Shown: positions 37,616 through 47,061 of the stretch, one piece after another | Numbering within the stretch: position 1 is the first letter of the stretch | Layout: the number at the start of each line of letters is the position of its first letter | NCBI GenBank assembly: GCA_019918135.1 | Contig: WBZZ01006266.1 | Coordinates: 310,001 to 374,000, forward strand | DNA length: 64,000 nucleotides | Origin: Paulinella micropora | Taxonomy: Eukaryota; Cercozoa; Imbricatea; Euglyphida; Paulinellidae | Direction: 5' to 3' | The notes under the pieces: generated by a model | What the model saw: the letters and a program-made list of their open reading frames with translations, nothing else | Databases searched by the model: none | Told to the model about the DNA's origin: nothing | Program-made: the position numbers and the translations under genes

Positions 37616-38400
37616 ACTCGTGGTGGGCCAGGCGCAGACGACCGCCCGCTCCAGTGCTGCGACATTCCGCGCGTGGTTCTGAGCCACGCCGCGTCCTAGC
37701 AACCAGCACACACCTAGCTCGTACAGGTCGAAGGAGTCCGGCTGAGGCAGCTGCAGCAAGAGCTCTGCGGCCTCGGCTTCCAACGCGCGGACTTGCCGGC
37801 GCTCGGCAGGCGGGGCGACATACTTGCGCGTCGAAACATAACGAGCGCCTGCGCGGAGGGGCCCTCACTCTGCCAATACATTCTGGGTAAGGTGTAAGCA
37901 GTCATTGCGTCCGGAACCTTTTGCTATGCTTTTCCAAGAAGCGCACGCGGTCAGACTCGTAGAAATTGCTCTCATCAAGGCATTATAGTTCACTACGCCA
38001 CCGGTTGCGGGCTAGGGCTACCACGGGACAGGGGGCCGCCTCGCAACACTCCAGGCCCGTGTGTGCCAGGGCTTGCAACAGCAATCTGAAGCCGCGCTCG
38101 GCCTCGGCGTCGTCTTCCGCGTGGTGAAGCAAGGTAAACTGCGCCTTTCTGTCACCCTGCACGGCGGCCCTCCGCAGCCACGCCAGGCCCTCGTCGGTCT
38201 GATTGCGCTCCAGCAGCTGCAGGCCTAGCTCTCGCTGGCTGCGTGCGTGGCCCTCCTCCGCGCTGCTGCGCACCACGTGCTCGCAGACGCGCGTGTGAGC
38301 AGCGAGGTCGCCTAGCATGATCACTGCCGAGGCAGCCGACATACAGAGAGGCAGCCGGAGATTCAGCACTTCGCGCCTGGTGCGATGGCAGGGGTCGCCC
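37600..38400 (-). pseudogene. RING/Sel1 cassette gene, third copy, deleted
   Basis: On the minus strand this follows the 11184-13493 gene with gaps. It keeps DPCHHTRREVLNLRLP, the TRAF-like C/H cluster (LGDLAAHTRVCEHVV), ARSQRELGLQLLERNQT and MYWQSEGPSAQALVMF, but has lost the RING (replaced by poly-G and GAGAGA at 38400-38440) and several internal parts, and the frame is broken. It stands divergent to the HNH/SF3-like fragment at 38767, as in the intact cassette. 38441-38766 matches 5865-6167 and holds a poly-G/poly-C hairpin near 38599-38620. Confidence 0.75.
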
Positions 38401-38766
38401 CGGGGGGGGGGGGGAGAGAGAGAGAGAGAGAGAGAGAGAGTAAAGCAAACAATCGCACACGGCCACACCCCAATTACGTGTGCGGTTCTTTGCGTTCTAA
38501 CAACAAGACGCTGCCAAAAGCCAGAAACAGACAGATCAGTTTGTGGAAGTTGACTGCCAGTGAAAGAACTTGCTCTTTTGCCCAGGATATTAGCCGAGGG
38601 GGGGGGCGCCCCCCCCCCCTTCTCCTTTAAATTTGTCCTCGGATTCCCCTTCCTACTCGGTAAAGGGAGACGCCCTCCCCCCCCCCCCCCCCTGCACGCA
38701 CGCATTCTCACTTTTTCTTTCCCCTCGCGCTTCACCTCTTCTATCCTCTGCTTTCCTTAGCACAAG

Positions 38767-39237
38767 ATGGAAGACACGGAGCGTCGCCTAGAGATCCTTG
38801 CGCAGATGAGCGGCAAGGAAAGCTTGCTGCAGCTGCTGCAAAGACCCTTGTCACGATAGAGCAAGCTAGAGAAATTATTTACAAGTTTTTCAAGGCCGAG
38901 GCAACCGAACATTTTTGGCAAGACCTCCGTGACATGATGGCGCGATGGTGGTTAGCAAAGACTGAAACGCACGCGGCAGTGAGGGTCGTCGCGCCAAGAA
39001 AGGTGTTGGTAGGCGAGCCCATCCCCGTTGAGTACACACAGTTGGCCAAGCTCTATCACCTGCGACAGAGTTTCAGACCCGACCAACTGGAGCTGGTGCC
39101 GTGCCACTGGGCATCGCGCTACACCAAGGAACGAAACCTCCGGCAGGGCTCTGGGAGACCTATTGCGTAAAGGCCCTGCCAGAACAAGACCTGGAGACTT
39201 TGCTCCTACCTAAAAAACTCCTGACCGGGGATAGCGG
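38767..39237 (+). pseudogene. SF3-like/HNH cassette gene, third copy, 5' fragment
   Basis: It begins with the same MEDTERRLEILAQMSGKESL start and runs to about the codon for LLTGDSG, then joins directly to the sequence that follows the intact gene (CTAGTTTATGGAGAAAATCG). The SF3-like core, the C-terminal domain and the HNH are gone. A one-base deletion (CTTGTCACGATAG) already breaks the frame early. The downstream coiled-coil gene is intact. Confidence 0.8.
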
Positions 39238-39471
39238 CAAAGCTAGTTTATGGAGAAAATCGAACCAGTGCTGCGCGGGCTGCTGCTGGACGTGCCTTGG
39301 ACAAGATTAAAATTTTGTCAGTGATTTTTTGTTGAGGCAGTCCGCGCGCCGCGCCCACACCCCGCTCCTAGTTTACAGTGTCAAGTATAAGACTTTTTCA
39401 AGATTTAATTTAGCGTATTTTCACAGATCTTTTTGTTTTACTTAGCGAGAGACAGTTCCTCGCCCTCGTTT

Positions 39472-40413
39472 CTATTGCAGGAGCTGTAATGTTTTATTCC
39501 ATTCAGCCTCCTTTAACAGACTAGGCCTCAAATTGCGTATTTTCTCGAGAGGTTCACGCAGAGCCTCTTTCAGCTTATCTCTGTCACGTTCCGCTTCCTG
39601 CTCGGTTTTAAAACCGTCGTAATGATAAGTCGTCCCCAACCCGCTGCCATACCGCGTCCAGTTAAATTCTAGAAAAGCCTTCACGAGCCGCATAATCTCT
39701 TGGGCCCCATACTCGTTTGTTTCGTACCAGTTCCGCAACGTCTGCACAAGTTTTGTTCCGGCTTCATTAGGGAATTCTTTATCTTTCGACTTTACGACCC
39801 GAGCTAGAGTGCCGACAAGGTCATCAACCTCTTGCTTGGACAGCTGTTCGATTTTATTCCTTTCGGCCTCGGCCACCTGTTTCTGTTTTTTTTCTTCTTC
39901 TGCTTTCTTGGCCTTGGCTTGCTTAGCAAGGGCTTGCTCACGCTGAGCTTCGAGTTCGGCTACAAAGCTTTCGTAGCGATCCAGCTGGTTTCTCAACAAA
40001 ATCAAATCGCGCTCTTGTTGGTCAAGCCTTTGTTTGGCCTCGGTGATACCGTCAGATTTCGGGTCAGCCTCGAACAGCACACGAGCATGCTTATCTAGGC
40101 CCTTGGCAAAATCTTCAAGATCAATTTGTTGCTTTGTTATGGCCCCTCGAATTTTTGATTCGTTAGCGAAGGTAGCGGGTATGTTCAACGGTTTAGGTGT
40201 GATTTCCTGCATACGAAACTGCTGGTTGTTGTTGGCTACTTCTCTCCCAGTGGTTCGTCCGTGCGTACCTCCGTATATTGAATCTTGCTTGTACACGTAC
40301 TTTGTAATTATTGCCTCCCCTTCCGAACTTGCGTACCGACGGCTATTGTCCCACTCCAGTATTATCTCTGGCTCCTTTTGTTTTTTTGGCTTTCCGCAAG
40401 TCTTGCAGTCCAT
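39472..40413 (-). CDS. Coiled-coil cassette protein, 313 aa
   Basis: ATG 40413 opens with MDCKTCGKPKKQKEPEI, a CxxC that may bind zinc. The middle (about 130-215) is a charged coiled coil (RDLILLRNQLDRYESFVAEL; KQAKAKKAEEEKKQKQVAEA), and the C-terminal 100 residues are compact and helical (EYGAQEIMRLVKAFLEFNWT). I know no family. No signal peptide or membrane helix is present. It is the only intact one of four copies: 16161-16694 lacks the N-terminus, and 26527-26755 and 56104-56332 have an internal deletion. A TATAAAA on the minus strand lies about 30 bp before the ATG. It follows the HNH-type gene in the cassette, in opposite orientation. Confidence 0.7.
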   Translation of the reverse strand: MDCKTCGKPKKQKEPEIILEWDNSRRYASSEGEAIITKYVYKQDSIYGGTHGRTTGREVANNNQQFRMQEITPKPLNIPATFANESKIRGAITKQQIDLEDFAKGLDKHARVLFEADPKSDGITEAKQRLDQQERDLILLRNQLDRYESFVAELEAQREQALAKQAKAKKAEEEKKQKQVAEAERNKIEQLSKQEVDDLVGTLARVVKSKDKEFPNEAGTKLVQTLRNWYETNEYGAQEIMRLVKAFLEFNWTRYGSGLGTTYHYDGFKTEQEAERDRDKLKEALREPLEKIRNLRPSLLKEAEWNKTLQLLQ

Positions 40414-40440
40414 GACACCCTCCGAAGAAAAGACGACTGT

Positions 40441-40447
40441 TTTTATA
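40441..40447 (-). promoter_or_regulatory. TATA-like element of the coiled-coil gene
   Basis: TATAAAA on the minus strand ends about 28 bp before the ATG at 40413. This spacing would give a very short 5' UTR. The assignment is by position only. Confidence 0.35.
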
Positions 40448-40739
40448 GTAAATGCCAAGACTCTTCTGCCGGAAAAGAAAACTTTCTTTCGCTCCCCTAC
40501 CTCTTCCCTTTCCCTCTTCTAGTCGAGGAAGGGCGGGAGGGGGGAGGGGAAGAGCGCAGAAGCTACCAAAAAAATGCATGAAACGCCTCAACTAAGCCCC
40601 CAAATGCCGGGCGCCCCCCCCCCTCCCCTCTTCCTTATCCCTTGTCGAGAATTTTGAATTTACATGTTTTTGGGTACTTCCTTGGCTTTCTTCTGCCCCT
40701 ATTTTTGTTTTTAGGCTTAAATCTTGGGGCCTAACATAC

Positions 40740-40950
40740 GGCATCCGCCAGACGCTGCCAGGCCGGATTGAGCTAAGCAGCGCCTCCAAGGTCGAGTCGT
40801 GGTAGTCTCGTGCCAGCGCGAGGCCACCCCCTCTTGAAGCTCAACGCATAAGGAGGCCAGGATTTTCCGGCCTATTCCCCTTTCTAAAACCAATCCGTGC
40901 GAACAGGCACGGTCTTTTTTCATCTTCATCAGCCCGGCGCAGGAGGGGGA
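40740..40950 (-). pseudogene. Fragment related to the 21185-21499 protein
   Basis: The frame reads KKDRACSHGLVLERGIGRKI and then LCVELQEGVAS, matching EEDRAPSHGFVLERRVGSRS and LCLKLQEGVAS in the 21185 ORF. No start is present and the rest of the gene is missing. Flanks are family B repeats (40960-41120) and a poly-C tract (40613-40624). Confidence 0.6.
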
Positions 40951-40954
40951 TGGT

Positions 40955-41225
40955 GCAAGGGCGCGCTTCGCCGGTGTACCAAAGAATTTAATAAAAAGAT
41001 CTCTGACAAAGTTTTGATCTTGGCGCTGAGGACTACGAAAGGGAGAGGGAAGGGGCAGGGCGCGCCAAGAAAGTGTAAAGTACGCTGAATTAAATCTCGA
41101 CAAAGTCGTACACTTGGCACTGAAAACTCGAGATTGAGATGGACGGGGTGAAGGATGGGGAGGAGCGGGGGGGGGCTTAGTGTAGAGGCGTCCCATGTAT
41201 TTGTTTTTCTTTGCAGTCCGGAAAA
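40955..41225. repeat. Family B units
   Basis: Units in reverse orientation lie at 40960-41035 (CGCTTCGCCGGTGTACCAAA) and 41065-41130 (GCGCCAAGAAAGTGTAAAGT ... CTTGGCACTGAAAACT). In the latter, the two ends are inverted copies of each other (CCAAGAAAGTGTAA against ACACTTGGCAC), as expected for a small foldback element. Confidence 0.65.
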
Positions 41226-41350
41226 CCAAGTAGAAAAGAGCTGCTCAATGCCTTCCGCACCTTCATGGCAAAGATAAGGGGTTCTACGCAATCCGACACC
41301 GTGATATCATCGCTAGTTTTGAAAGCTTTCTTGGCCTTGGTCGATTGATG
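41225..41350 (+). pseudogene. Fragment of the SF3-like gene C-terminal domain
   Basis: The sequence matches 51195-51290 in the 48718 gene; it reads KDKGFYAIRHRDIIASFESF in the right frame (GKNKGFYAIRHLDIIASFES there). It ends at GGTCGATTG. It is an isolated piece between family B and family D repeats. Confidence 0.75.
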
Positions 41351-42087
41351 GCAAAATTTCAATCCAATCCGTGCTAGATTTTACAACCGGCGCTCAGGCC
41401 CTGCCCCCCTACAGCACTGACAAAGGGTTTAGGTGGACAGAAAAACAAAGGGGGGCGAGGATACATTTTAGACCGAGAAATTAAAGCCCTAGATTTTTAG
41501 CAAAATTGAGAGTGCGACACAGCGCTGGGGCGCAGCTCGGGGCCGTCCGAGCTGTGCTAGGCCCACCGAGCCTGTGCTAGGCCCACCGAGCTTGTGCTCT
41601 GCCGCCCAAAGCTGCGCTCTCGCGCTACTAAGGACCTAAGGCTCTAAATTGCCACTCGGAGAGTTTTCGGGGGGAACACGTCCCATTTTTCTCCCTCCCT
41701 TTCTCTCCCATCGCCCCCTTCTCATCCCCCTCCCAACTGTCCTGTGAAAAAGGGGGGAGGAGGCGGGGGGGGGGGGGGGGAAGAGAGGGAAAGGGAACGG
41801 TCCTAAGGAAAACCCCCCGGGGAAAAAAGTGAAATTAGAGCCTTAGATCCCTAGGAGTGTGAGAGTGCGACACAGCGCTGGGGCGCAGCTTGGGGCTGCC
41901 CGAGCCGTGCTAGGCCCACAGAGCCTGTGCTCTGCTGCGCTCTCACGCTACTAGGCGTGCGAGGCTCTAAATTGCCCCTCGGCGAGTTCCCGTGGGGTAA
42001 CACGTCCCATTTTTCTCTCCTCCCCTTTCTCTCCCCCTCCCCTTTTTTCACAGGACAGTGGGGAAGGGAAGGGGAAGAGGAGAATTG
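41350..42087. repeat. Family D foldback repeats, two sets
   Basis: The GAGTGCGACACAGCGCTGGG segment occurs at about 41508 and 41865. Inverted arms TAAGGCTCTAA (near 41637) and TTAGAGCCTTAG (near 41836) enclose polypyrimidine, CCAACTGTCCTGTG and polypurine. A flipped arm with CACAGGACAGTG lies near 42049-42060. From about 41945 the sequence is the same as 17006 onward. 41350-41480 has no feature. Confidence 0.7.
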
Positions 42088-42290
42088 GGAAAGGCGGGTG
42101 AGGAAAAGTTTGGGGTTAGCATGAAACAACGTTTCCGAGGCTACACAGAACACAAAGGGGCAAAATGAAGCAAAGAAAAAGGATCAAACAATGTGTAGGC
42201 GGTGAGGCTTCGACTCTCCGGGAGGTACTACGTAGCAGTCGGTTGATTGGTTACAAAGTTAAAAAAGTTTTTTATTAAAAGCTCGGCGAG
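42087..42290 (+). pseudogene. Remnant of an SF3-like gene 3' end (copy of 17128-17345)
   Basis: It is the same joined fragment as at 17128: a piece of the C-terminal domain (GAGAATTGGGAAAGGCGGGT) followed by the downstream flank seen at 51840-51960 (GTAGCAGTCGGTTGATTGGT). It was duplicated together with its surroundings. Confidence 0.65.
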
Positions 42291-42830
42291 AAAGTCTTGA
42301 AAAAAAACTGTTTCTTTATGAAAAACCTGTAATTTGTGCAACCGAAATTTTTTTGTGCGCTGCTTTTTCCGAAGAAAGTGTAAAATACGCTGAATTAAAT
42401 CTCGACAAAGACGTACACTTGGCACTGAAAACTAGAGATCGAGAGGGACGGGGAAGGATGGGGGGGTTAGTGGAGGCGTCTCGTGTATTTGTTTTTCTTT
42501 GCAGCTTCTGCGCCCTTCCCCTCCCCCTTCCCCTATTCTTTGAGCCCCCCGGGCTCAGGGGGCTCAGGGGGAAAAAGAAGAGAAAAAAAAGGTGGGGAGG
42601 CGCCCCCCCCTCCGTGGGCTTCAAAAAAAGTTTACTTATTTTTGCTCCCCGTTCAGCTCGTGCTGGCGGGGCTGGTTTCTCAGTGTCAAGTATAAGACTT
42701 TGTCGAGCTTTTATAACAAAAAATTCATACATTCTTGACGCGCCCGCCTTCCCAGTGCCAAGATTAAAACCTTGTCAGGGATTCTTTTTTGCGTGATTTT
42801 TCGTGTAAATTCTTAGCGCACCCCCGCCGA
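42290..42830. repeat. Family B units and GAGCCC foldback (copy of 17430-17870)
   Basis: The block follows 17430-17870 closely, including GAGCCCCCCGGGCTC at about 42542-42556, with one added GGGGGCTCA. It ends in family B sequence at 42680-42800. No gene. Confidence 0.7.
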
Positions 42831-43108
42831 AAAACCTGGCCATCAAGGCCAGGGCGTTCCTGCACGAGGCCGTCATCGACATGTTGAAGCTGGACCCGGT
42901 GTGCGCGGATCTGCCCCTGGAGGGCCCTAACCCGGCGGCCGACGCGGTGTGGCAGAAGGCGAGCGCCAAGTTCCGCTACGCGGGCAGGCTGCTGGCCATG
43001 AAGGGCGACGTTGATTACATGCGGGAAGAGTTAATGTGTAGGATGCCCCGGCGCTATTTGCGAGACATAGACCTGCTGTGGCACGGCATCAACGGCTGGC
43101 GGGGCTAA
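42830..43108 (+). pseudogene. 3' fragment of an unrecognised GC-rich gene
   Basis: An open frame of about 90 codons (KNLAIKARAFLHEAVIDMLK ... PRRYLRDIDLLWHGINGWRG) ends at TAA 43106-43108. It looks like genuine coding sequence: high GC at third positions, balanced composition and helical. It lacks a plausible start because family B repeat sequence lies directly upstream. An internal ATG at 42881 could start a 75-aa product. I do not recognise the family. Confidence 0.5.
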
Positions 43109-43372
43109 GGTGGTCTCGTTCTTTTTTTAAACAAACACTTGTGTAGTCTAAATAAATGCACGTTTTTTTTTTATTATTACATTCTGGCACTGCCTGTAAA
43201 AAAAGATGAGCCCCGGGGCCGACGCAATCCGGGGGTGCAGCCTCCCGCGGGCCCAAACCAAGCTGTCCGGCCTGCCGGCGGATGGTTCACACAAATAGTC
43301 GTGTGTTTTTTCCCCCGACAAGGTTCTGCATGACCTGCCCCGCAATACAAAGAATGGCGCGGCCGCGAGTTG
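43109..43372. other. Intergenic, no gene seen
   Basis: It contains an AATAAA-like TAAATAAATG near 43150, a long T-run (43163-43173) and a GC-rich stretch that is open on both strands but unrecognised. It is the shared 3' end region of the flanking convergent genes. Confidence 0.3.
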
Positions 43373-44338
43373 TTATATATCGCCGGCCGCAGGCAGCAGC
43401 ATAGACTGCAGTTTGCCCAGCAGGCCCTCATTCGTTTTACGCGCGGCCTGCAGATGTTTTTCTGCCAAGCGCAGGCTGGCGGTCTGCTTGCCTACCACGT
43501 CACTGACTTCACGCAACTGCAGCATAAAGTCCTCCATTTGCTGCTGCTGCGACTGCCGCGGCGGCGGTGGCGCGGCTCCGGCCGCTGCCGAACCTACGCT
43601 CTGCGACGCACCGCCGGACGACACGAGCAAGAAACGCAGCACCAGCGGCAGTAGGTCGCTACAGCTTGGCCCCTGGTGAGAAAGTATCACCACGGGCAGG
43701 CCCCTCGCCCAGCGTAGTTCGGGCAAGGAGCTGCAGCGCGCGACAGGTCCTTCGGCGTACAGAATAGCCCCCACGACCGGCGCTGCCGGGGCGTCGACCA
43801 GTTTAGTGCAGAGCGCGTCCACCGCCGCGGTACCGACAGCCGAGGCCGAATTGGATTTGACCTCGATCCAGACCTCTCTCACTTGGTCATGGCACCGGGC
43901 CCGGACGACGAGGTCCGCCTGCCGGCTGTGCACCAGGCTAGCCGTGTCGATCACTTGCACGTCCGCCAGGTACCCTCCGCCCCAGCTTCGGCAAATGCGG
44001 TCTAGCTCCAGCATCACGTTCATTTCACGCCAGCGTCCCGTGTCACGCGGGTTTTTGCGCACGCCGTGTAGTGATTTCTGTAGTGCCTCTATGCTGCCGC
44101 GCAAGTCCGTGGACCAGACTGGCTCGTCCCACTCCGGACGCCGGGCGAGTGCATCGACCAGGCGGGCGGCTGTCAGAAGGTAGTCTTGCCTAGCGACGAG
44201 CGGCAGCGACAGAAATACCCGGTAGCGTGGGTCGTCTGCCGGCACCGAGAGCGCGGGACACAGTACCGTACAGACCGGCCCCTCGTTCTCGGCAGCATCT
44301 TCCTCGAGCTTGCGTTTCTTTTCCGACGTCGTCGACAT
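43373..44338 (-). CDS. PD-(D/E)XK nuclease-like protein, 321 aa
   Basis: ATG 44338, with a basic N-terminus (SEKKRKLEEDAAE) that could be a nuclear signal. Residues of about 115-210 follow the core of restriction-endonuclease-like folds: an upstream helix with Glu (REMNVMLELDRI), QADLVVRAR supplying the first Asp, then VWIEVKS as the E-x-K motif, and a following helix and strand (APVVGAILYAEG). An Ala/Pro linker and a Gln-rich C-terminal coiled coil (LREVSDVVGKQTASLRLAEK) follow. Such nucleases act on DNA in repair, resolution or host defence; which applies here is unknown. GC-rich and intact. It is divergent from the 44543 gene, about 200 bp apart. Confidence 0.5.
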   Translation of the reverse strand: MSTTSEKKRKLEEDAAENEGPVCTVLCPALSVPADDPRYRVFLSLPLVARQDYLLTAARLVDALARRPEWDEPVWSTDLRGSIEALQKSLHGVRKNPRDTGRWREMNVMLELDRICRSWGGGYLADVQVIDTASLVHSRQADLVVRARCHDQVREVWIEVKSNSASAVGTAAVDALCTKLVDAPAAPVVGAILYAEGPVARCSSLPELRWARGLPVVILSHQGPSCSDLLPLVLRFLLVSSGGASQSVGSAAAGAAPPPPRQSQQQQMEDFMLQLREVSDVVGKQTASLRLAEKHLQAARKTNEGLLGKLQSMLLPAAGDI

Positions 44339-44542
44339 TTAGGAGGCCGTCTGCACCAAAAAAAGAAAACTGCTCCCCCCCTTTTTTTTTCTTTCCGTCC
44401 CTCTTCCCCCTTGTCCTGCATTTCTCTTTTCCCCCTTTTTTCTTTCCGTCCCTCTCCCCCCCTTGTCCTGCCTTTCCCCCTCCCCCTATCCACGCTTAGT
44501 TCTGTTTGGCCCTCACAGTCGCGCGCCTGCTTGCACAAATCA

Positions 44543-45386
44543 ATGTCGCTGTTTGACTTAGAGGTCCAGAAGCCACCACAAGTGCGGGGCTTCCTCGATC
44601 GACTGAAGATCTCGTTCTGCTTTTTGCTGTTTGTGCTGCTAAGTTCTTCTGTTCTGATTATCTACTACGTTGAGTACGATGGGCGCTACTAAGAATTACA
44701 GGACTTATGGCAGGACGGCTGCCAGCTGCAGTGCTCCGGCGAATTCGAGCTGGAGACCTCTTGGGATCCACAAACTGACGTCTATATTACTAACGCCTAC
44801 TTCAAGTTCAGGAACGTGCCTGGCATGACATCTGACGAAACCGCCGCGGCGCTGACTGCGTGAACACAAACCGAACGTGATGTCAACCTCAAGTACCAGG
44901 TTACGACAGGTTACGTAGGGCTGCAGCTTCACCTCAAGCACTGGGACAAAAACGGGGACGAGGCCAAGGCTCTCGAAATCTTTTACGAGGTCACCCCCCC
45001 CCCCCTGAACAAAGTCCAAGCACCCAAAAAAACTAGCTAGCAAACGTTACAAAAGAATTCGAACACACACAGAATGTAATTTTGTGTGCTAGGTGTGGTA
45101 CACCAACGAGACACTAGAGTCGTTTGGCTGCACCTTTTCCGACGTGAATAAAAGAGGTCAGGAGTACGATGCTGCACAGCAGAGCTGGTCAGCCTGGGAT
45201 GATGAAATATTTGCTATACCTCCCAAAGCCTGCAGCGCGGGTGCTGCCGCCGTGTTTACCAGAAGCATCTGCGCGCCGAACCGCGCGAAGACTGCCCCAG
45301 CTCCGACGGTCTGCCAACGGCAGGCCCACCGGAGCTGGGCCCTGGGTCATGATGAATGTGCCAACAATTTCGTTGAAACATCTTAG
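44543..45386 (+). pseudogene. Single-pass membrane protein gene with intron, interrupted frame
   Basis: ATG 44543 begins MSLFDLEVQKPPQVRGFLDR and a membrane segment (ISFCFLLFVLLSSSVLIIYY). The frame meets TAA at 44690-44692 and TGA at 44861-44863, but the same frame continues with protein-like sequence (CQLQCSGEFELETSWDPQTD; YVGLQLHLKHWDKNGDEAKA). The first stop lies in a stretch with a branch-point-like CTACTAAG and acceptor TTACAG, so a short intron may remove it; I found no splice that removes the TGA. At 44990-45092 a GT-AG intron with a good acceptor (TTTTGTGTGCTAG) joins EIFYE to VWYTNETLESFGCT. The last exon ends at TAG 45384-45386. The domain with Cys and Trp looks extracellular. Frame decay is the alternative. 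Confidence 0.45.
44990..45092 (+). other. Probable spliceosomal intron, 103 nt
   Basis: The donor is GTCACC (non-canonical after position 2), within a poly-C tract; the acceptor is a pyrimidine/T-rich TTTTGTGTGCTAG. Splicing joins codons for EIFYE to VWYTNE without changing the flanking frames and skips a TAG at about 45038. Some uncertainty remains over the donor. Confidence 0.4.
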
Positions 45387-45468
45387 CTTTTAGCACTAGC
45401 CCCGGAAAAAAAGGAAGCAAGTTGGATTTTTTCTGTTTGAAATCTGTATTTAATTTCTAGTCACCAAA

Positions 45469-45523
45469 TGCCGCAATTTGCGCAGAATTAGACATTCGCC
45501 CTCTTTTGCCGCAAATTGCGGCA
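45469..45523. terminator. Inverted repeat of 11 bp
   Basis: TGCCGCAATTT at 45469-45479 pairs exactly with AAATTGCGGCA at 45513-45523. The second arm also overlaps a near-palindrome GCCGCAAATTGCGGC. It lies after the membrane protein gene and may be its 3'-end hairpin. Similar core letters (CCGCAAATTGCGG) occur in the hairpin at 31740. 45524-45801 has a poly-C tract at 45629-45642 and no gene. Confidence 0.4.
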
Positions 45524-45801
45524 CGCCGTGAAATTTTCTTTTTTCGCGAAGGACATTTCGGCAACAACGAAATTTCAAAGGAAGATTTTCGGGGGAACGG
45601 GGGCGGGCACAAGCACAAAGTGCTAGTGGCCCCCCCCCCCCCCGATATTCGAAGCCTGCCACAAAAGTGAAGGGATGAAACAGACGTCAGCCTGTCAGCT
45701 AAAAAAAAACAAAAGCCATGCTTCGCTTTTTTCTTTTTAAGCACCGCCCCCTTTTCTAATTTTCTTTTTGTCTGCTAGGTGTCCCAAAAAAAACAGCCAC
45801 G

Positions 45802-47061
45802 ATGCAACAGCAGCAACAGGAACCGCCTCTTCGTCAGGCAGACAACAGAGCCTTGCAGCAGGCTAACGAATTCGTTCATCGAAATTTGACGGCCAGCACC
45901 GAGCTGCTCAGAACGGTGGCGCTCGGCAGCAGCCAAGGCTCGGGCCACGACAGGTTGACTGTCGAGCGGCTCGCTCGGGCCCGCCTGGTGCGCCAGGAAA
46001 ACGCGGCGCTCAGGGCCAGGCAGGCAGAACTGCTGGCAGCCAATTCGCGACTAGCCCAGAAGGTCCAGCGCCTAACTCAGCAGAGCGCAGACCGGGAGGC
46101 GCTGGTGGTGGCCAAGTCCGCCCTGGAGGCCAAGCTCGACGAGCTGACCCGAGAACTGTCGGACCGACAGTTCTCGGCCGGGGACCTACAGCAGCAGAAC
46201 GAGGCCCTGCTGGCAGAAAACGCACGGCTACAAGCAAGCTGTGCCTCGGCCCTCGAGCTGAGCCAAAAGAACGAGGCGCTGCGCCTGAGGTTGGAGCAAG
46301 AAGTGGACTCCAATCTCAGGCTCGTGGGGCAGGAGCTGCGTTGGCAACAAGAGCTCGCGCAGCTGCAGGCCAGCGCGGCAGAACTGCGCGGAGAAGCGGC
46401 GCATTGTCGAACCCAGGCCGCCGCGGAGAACGAACTGAAGCAGCAGGCCGTGCTAGACTGTGACCGGCTGCGGGCGGCACTGGCGGCGGCGGAGCGGAGC
46501 AAGTGCGAGACCGTGAGCAAGTGCGAGCAGCTGACACAGCGGGCGCGCGAGGCCGAGTTACGACACGAGGAGGAGCAAGGGAAGCCGGAGCTGGCGGCTC
46601 TGCGACTAGAAATTGAGCGGCTCAAACAGGCCAACACACATTTGCAAGCCCTCACGGACAAGCTCTGCGCGCAAAAGAGCGCCGGCACTACCGACGCAGC
46701 CGGCAAGAGTCGGGGCCCCGACTTTTGCCGGCTGGCGCATTGGGGGCGGCGCCAGCTCGTTTATTTTACTCTGCGCGTGCGGGGGCTAGCGCACGACAGG
46801 TACTTTGCAGTGCTCGAGAGCGATGGACGCCGAGTCTACGAACACGTCGTAGATTTTAGAAGCGCGCTCGACTTCCTGAACAAAATTGTGCCCGAGCCCA
46901 CGCCGCCAGATCCGACCGTGCCCGCACACGAACAAGAGCTCGTGGTCGAAAACTACCGGCGTGGTTTCTTGAAATATTACACGCCCGTAAAAGGATCGAA
47001 CGTTGAGTGGCAGGAACCTCTAGGAAAGTGGCAGGCGGATCCCTTTGTACCACAGGATTAA
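45802..47061 (+). CDS. Long coiled-coil protein with a C-terminal domain, 419 aa
   Basis: ATG 45802, stop TAA 47059-47061. After a Gln-rich start (MQQQQQEPPLRQADNRALQQ), residues of about 45-290 form a continuous coiled coil with Leu/Ala heptads (RARQAELLAANSRLAQKVQR; LRLEIERLKQANTHLQALTD). Residues of about 305-419 form a compact aromatic domain (CRLAHWGRRQLVYFTLRVRG; RYFAVLESDGRRVYEHVVDF) that I do not recognise. No membrane segment or signal is present. It is GC-rich and intact. A structural or scaffold role is a guess from shape. It is convergent with the 47207 gene. Confidence 0.7.
   Translation: MQQQQQEPPLRQADNRALQQANEFVHRNLTASTELLRTVALGSSQGSGHDRLTVERLARARLVRQENAALRARQAELLAANSRLAQKVQRLTQQSADREALVVAKSALEAKLDELTRELSDRQFSAGDLQQQNEALLAENARLQASCASALELSQKNEALRLRLEQEVDSNLRLVGQELRWQQELAQLQASAAELRGEAAHCRTQAAAENELKQQAVLDCDRLRAALAAAERSKCETVSKCEQLTQRAREAELRHEEEQGKPELAALRLEIERLKQANTHLQALTDKLCAQKSAGTTDAAGKSRGPDFCRLAHWGRRQLVYFTLRVRGLAHDRYFAVLESDGRRVYEHVVDFRSALDFLNKIVPEPTPPDPTVPAHEQELVVENYRRGFLKYYTPVKGSNVEWQEPLGKWQADPFVPQD

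Noticed and set aside
37615-37890. C-terminal part of the Sel1 ORF at 37267-37890
   Set aside because: This part is the antisense of the RING/Sel1 gene and not Sel1 coding; the apparent fusion is a junction artefact of decay.
46010-46706. Minus-strand ORFs opposite the coiled-coil gene at 45802
   Set aside because: Shadow frames in GC-rich sequence; the plus strand has continuous heptads and a better start.
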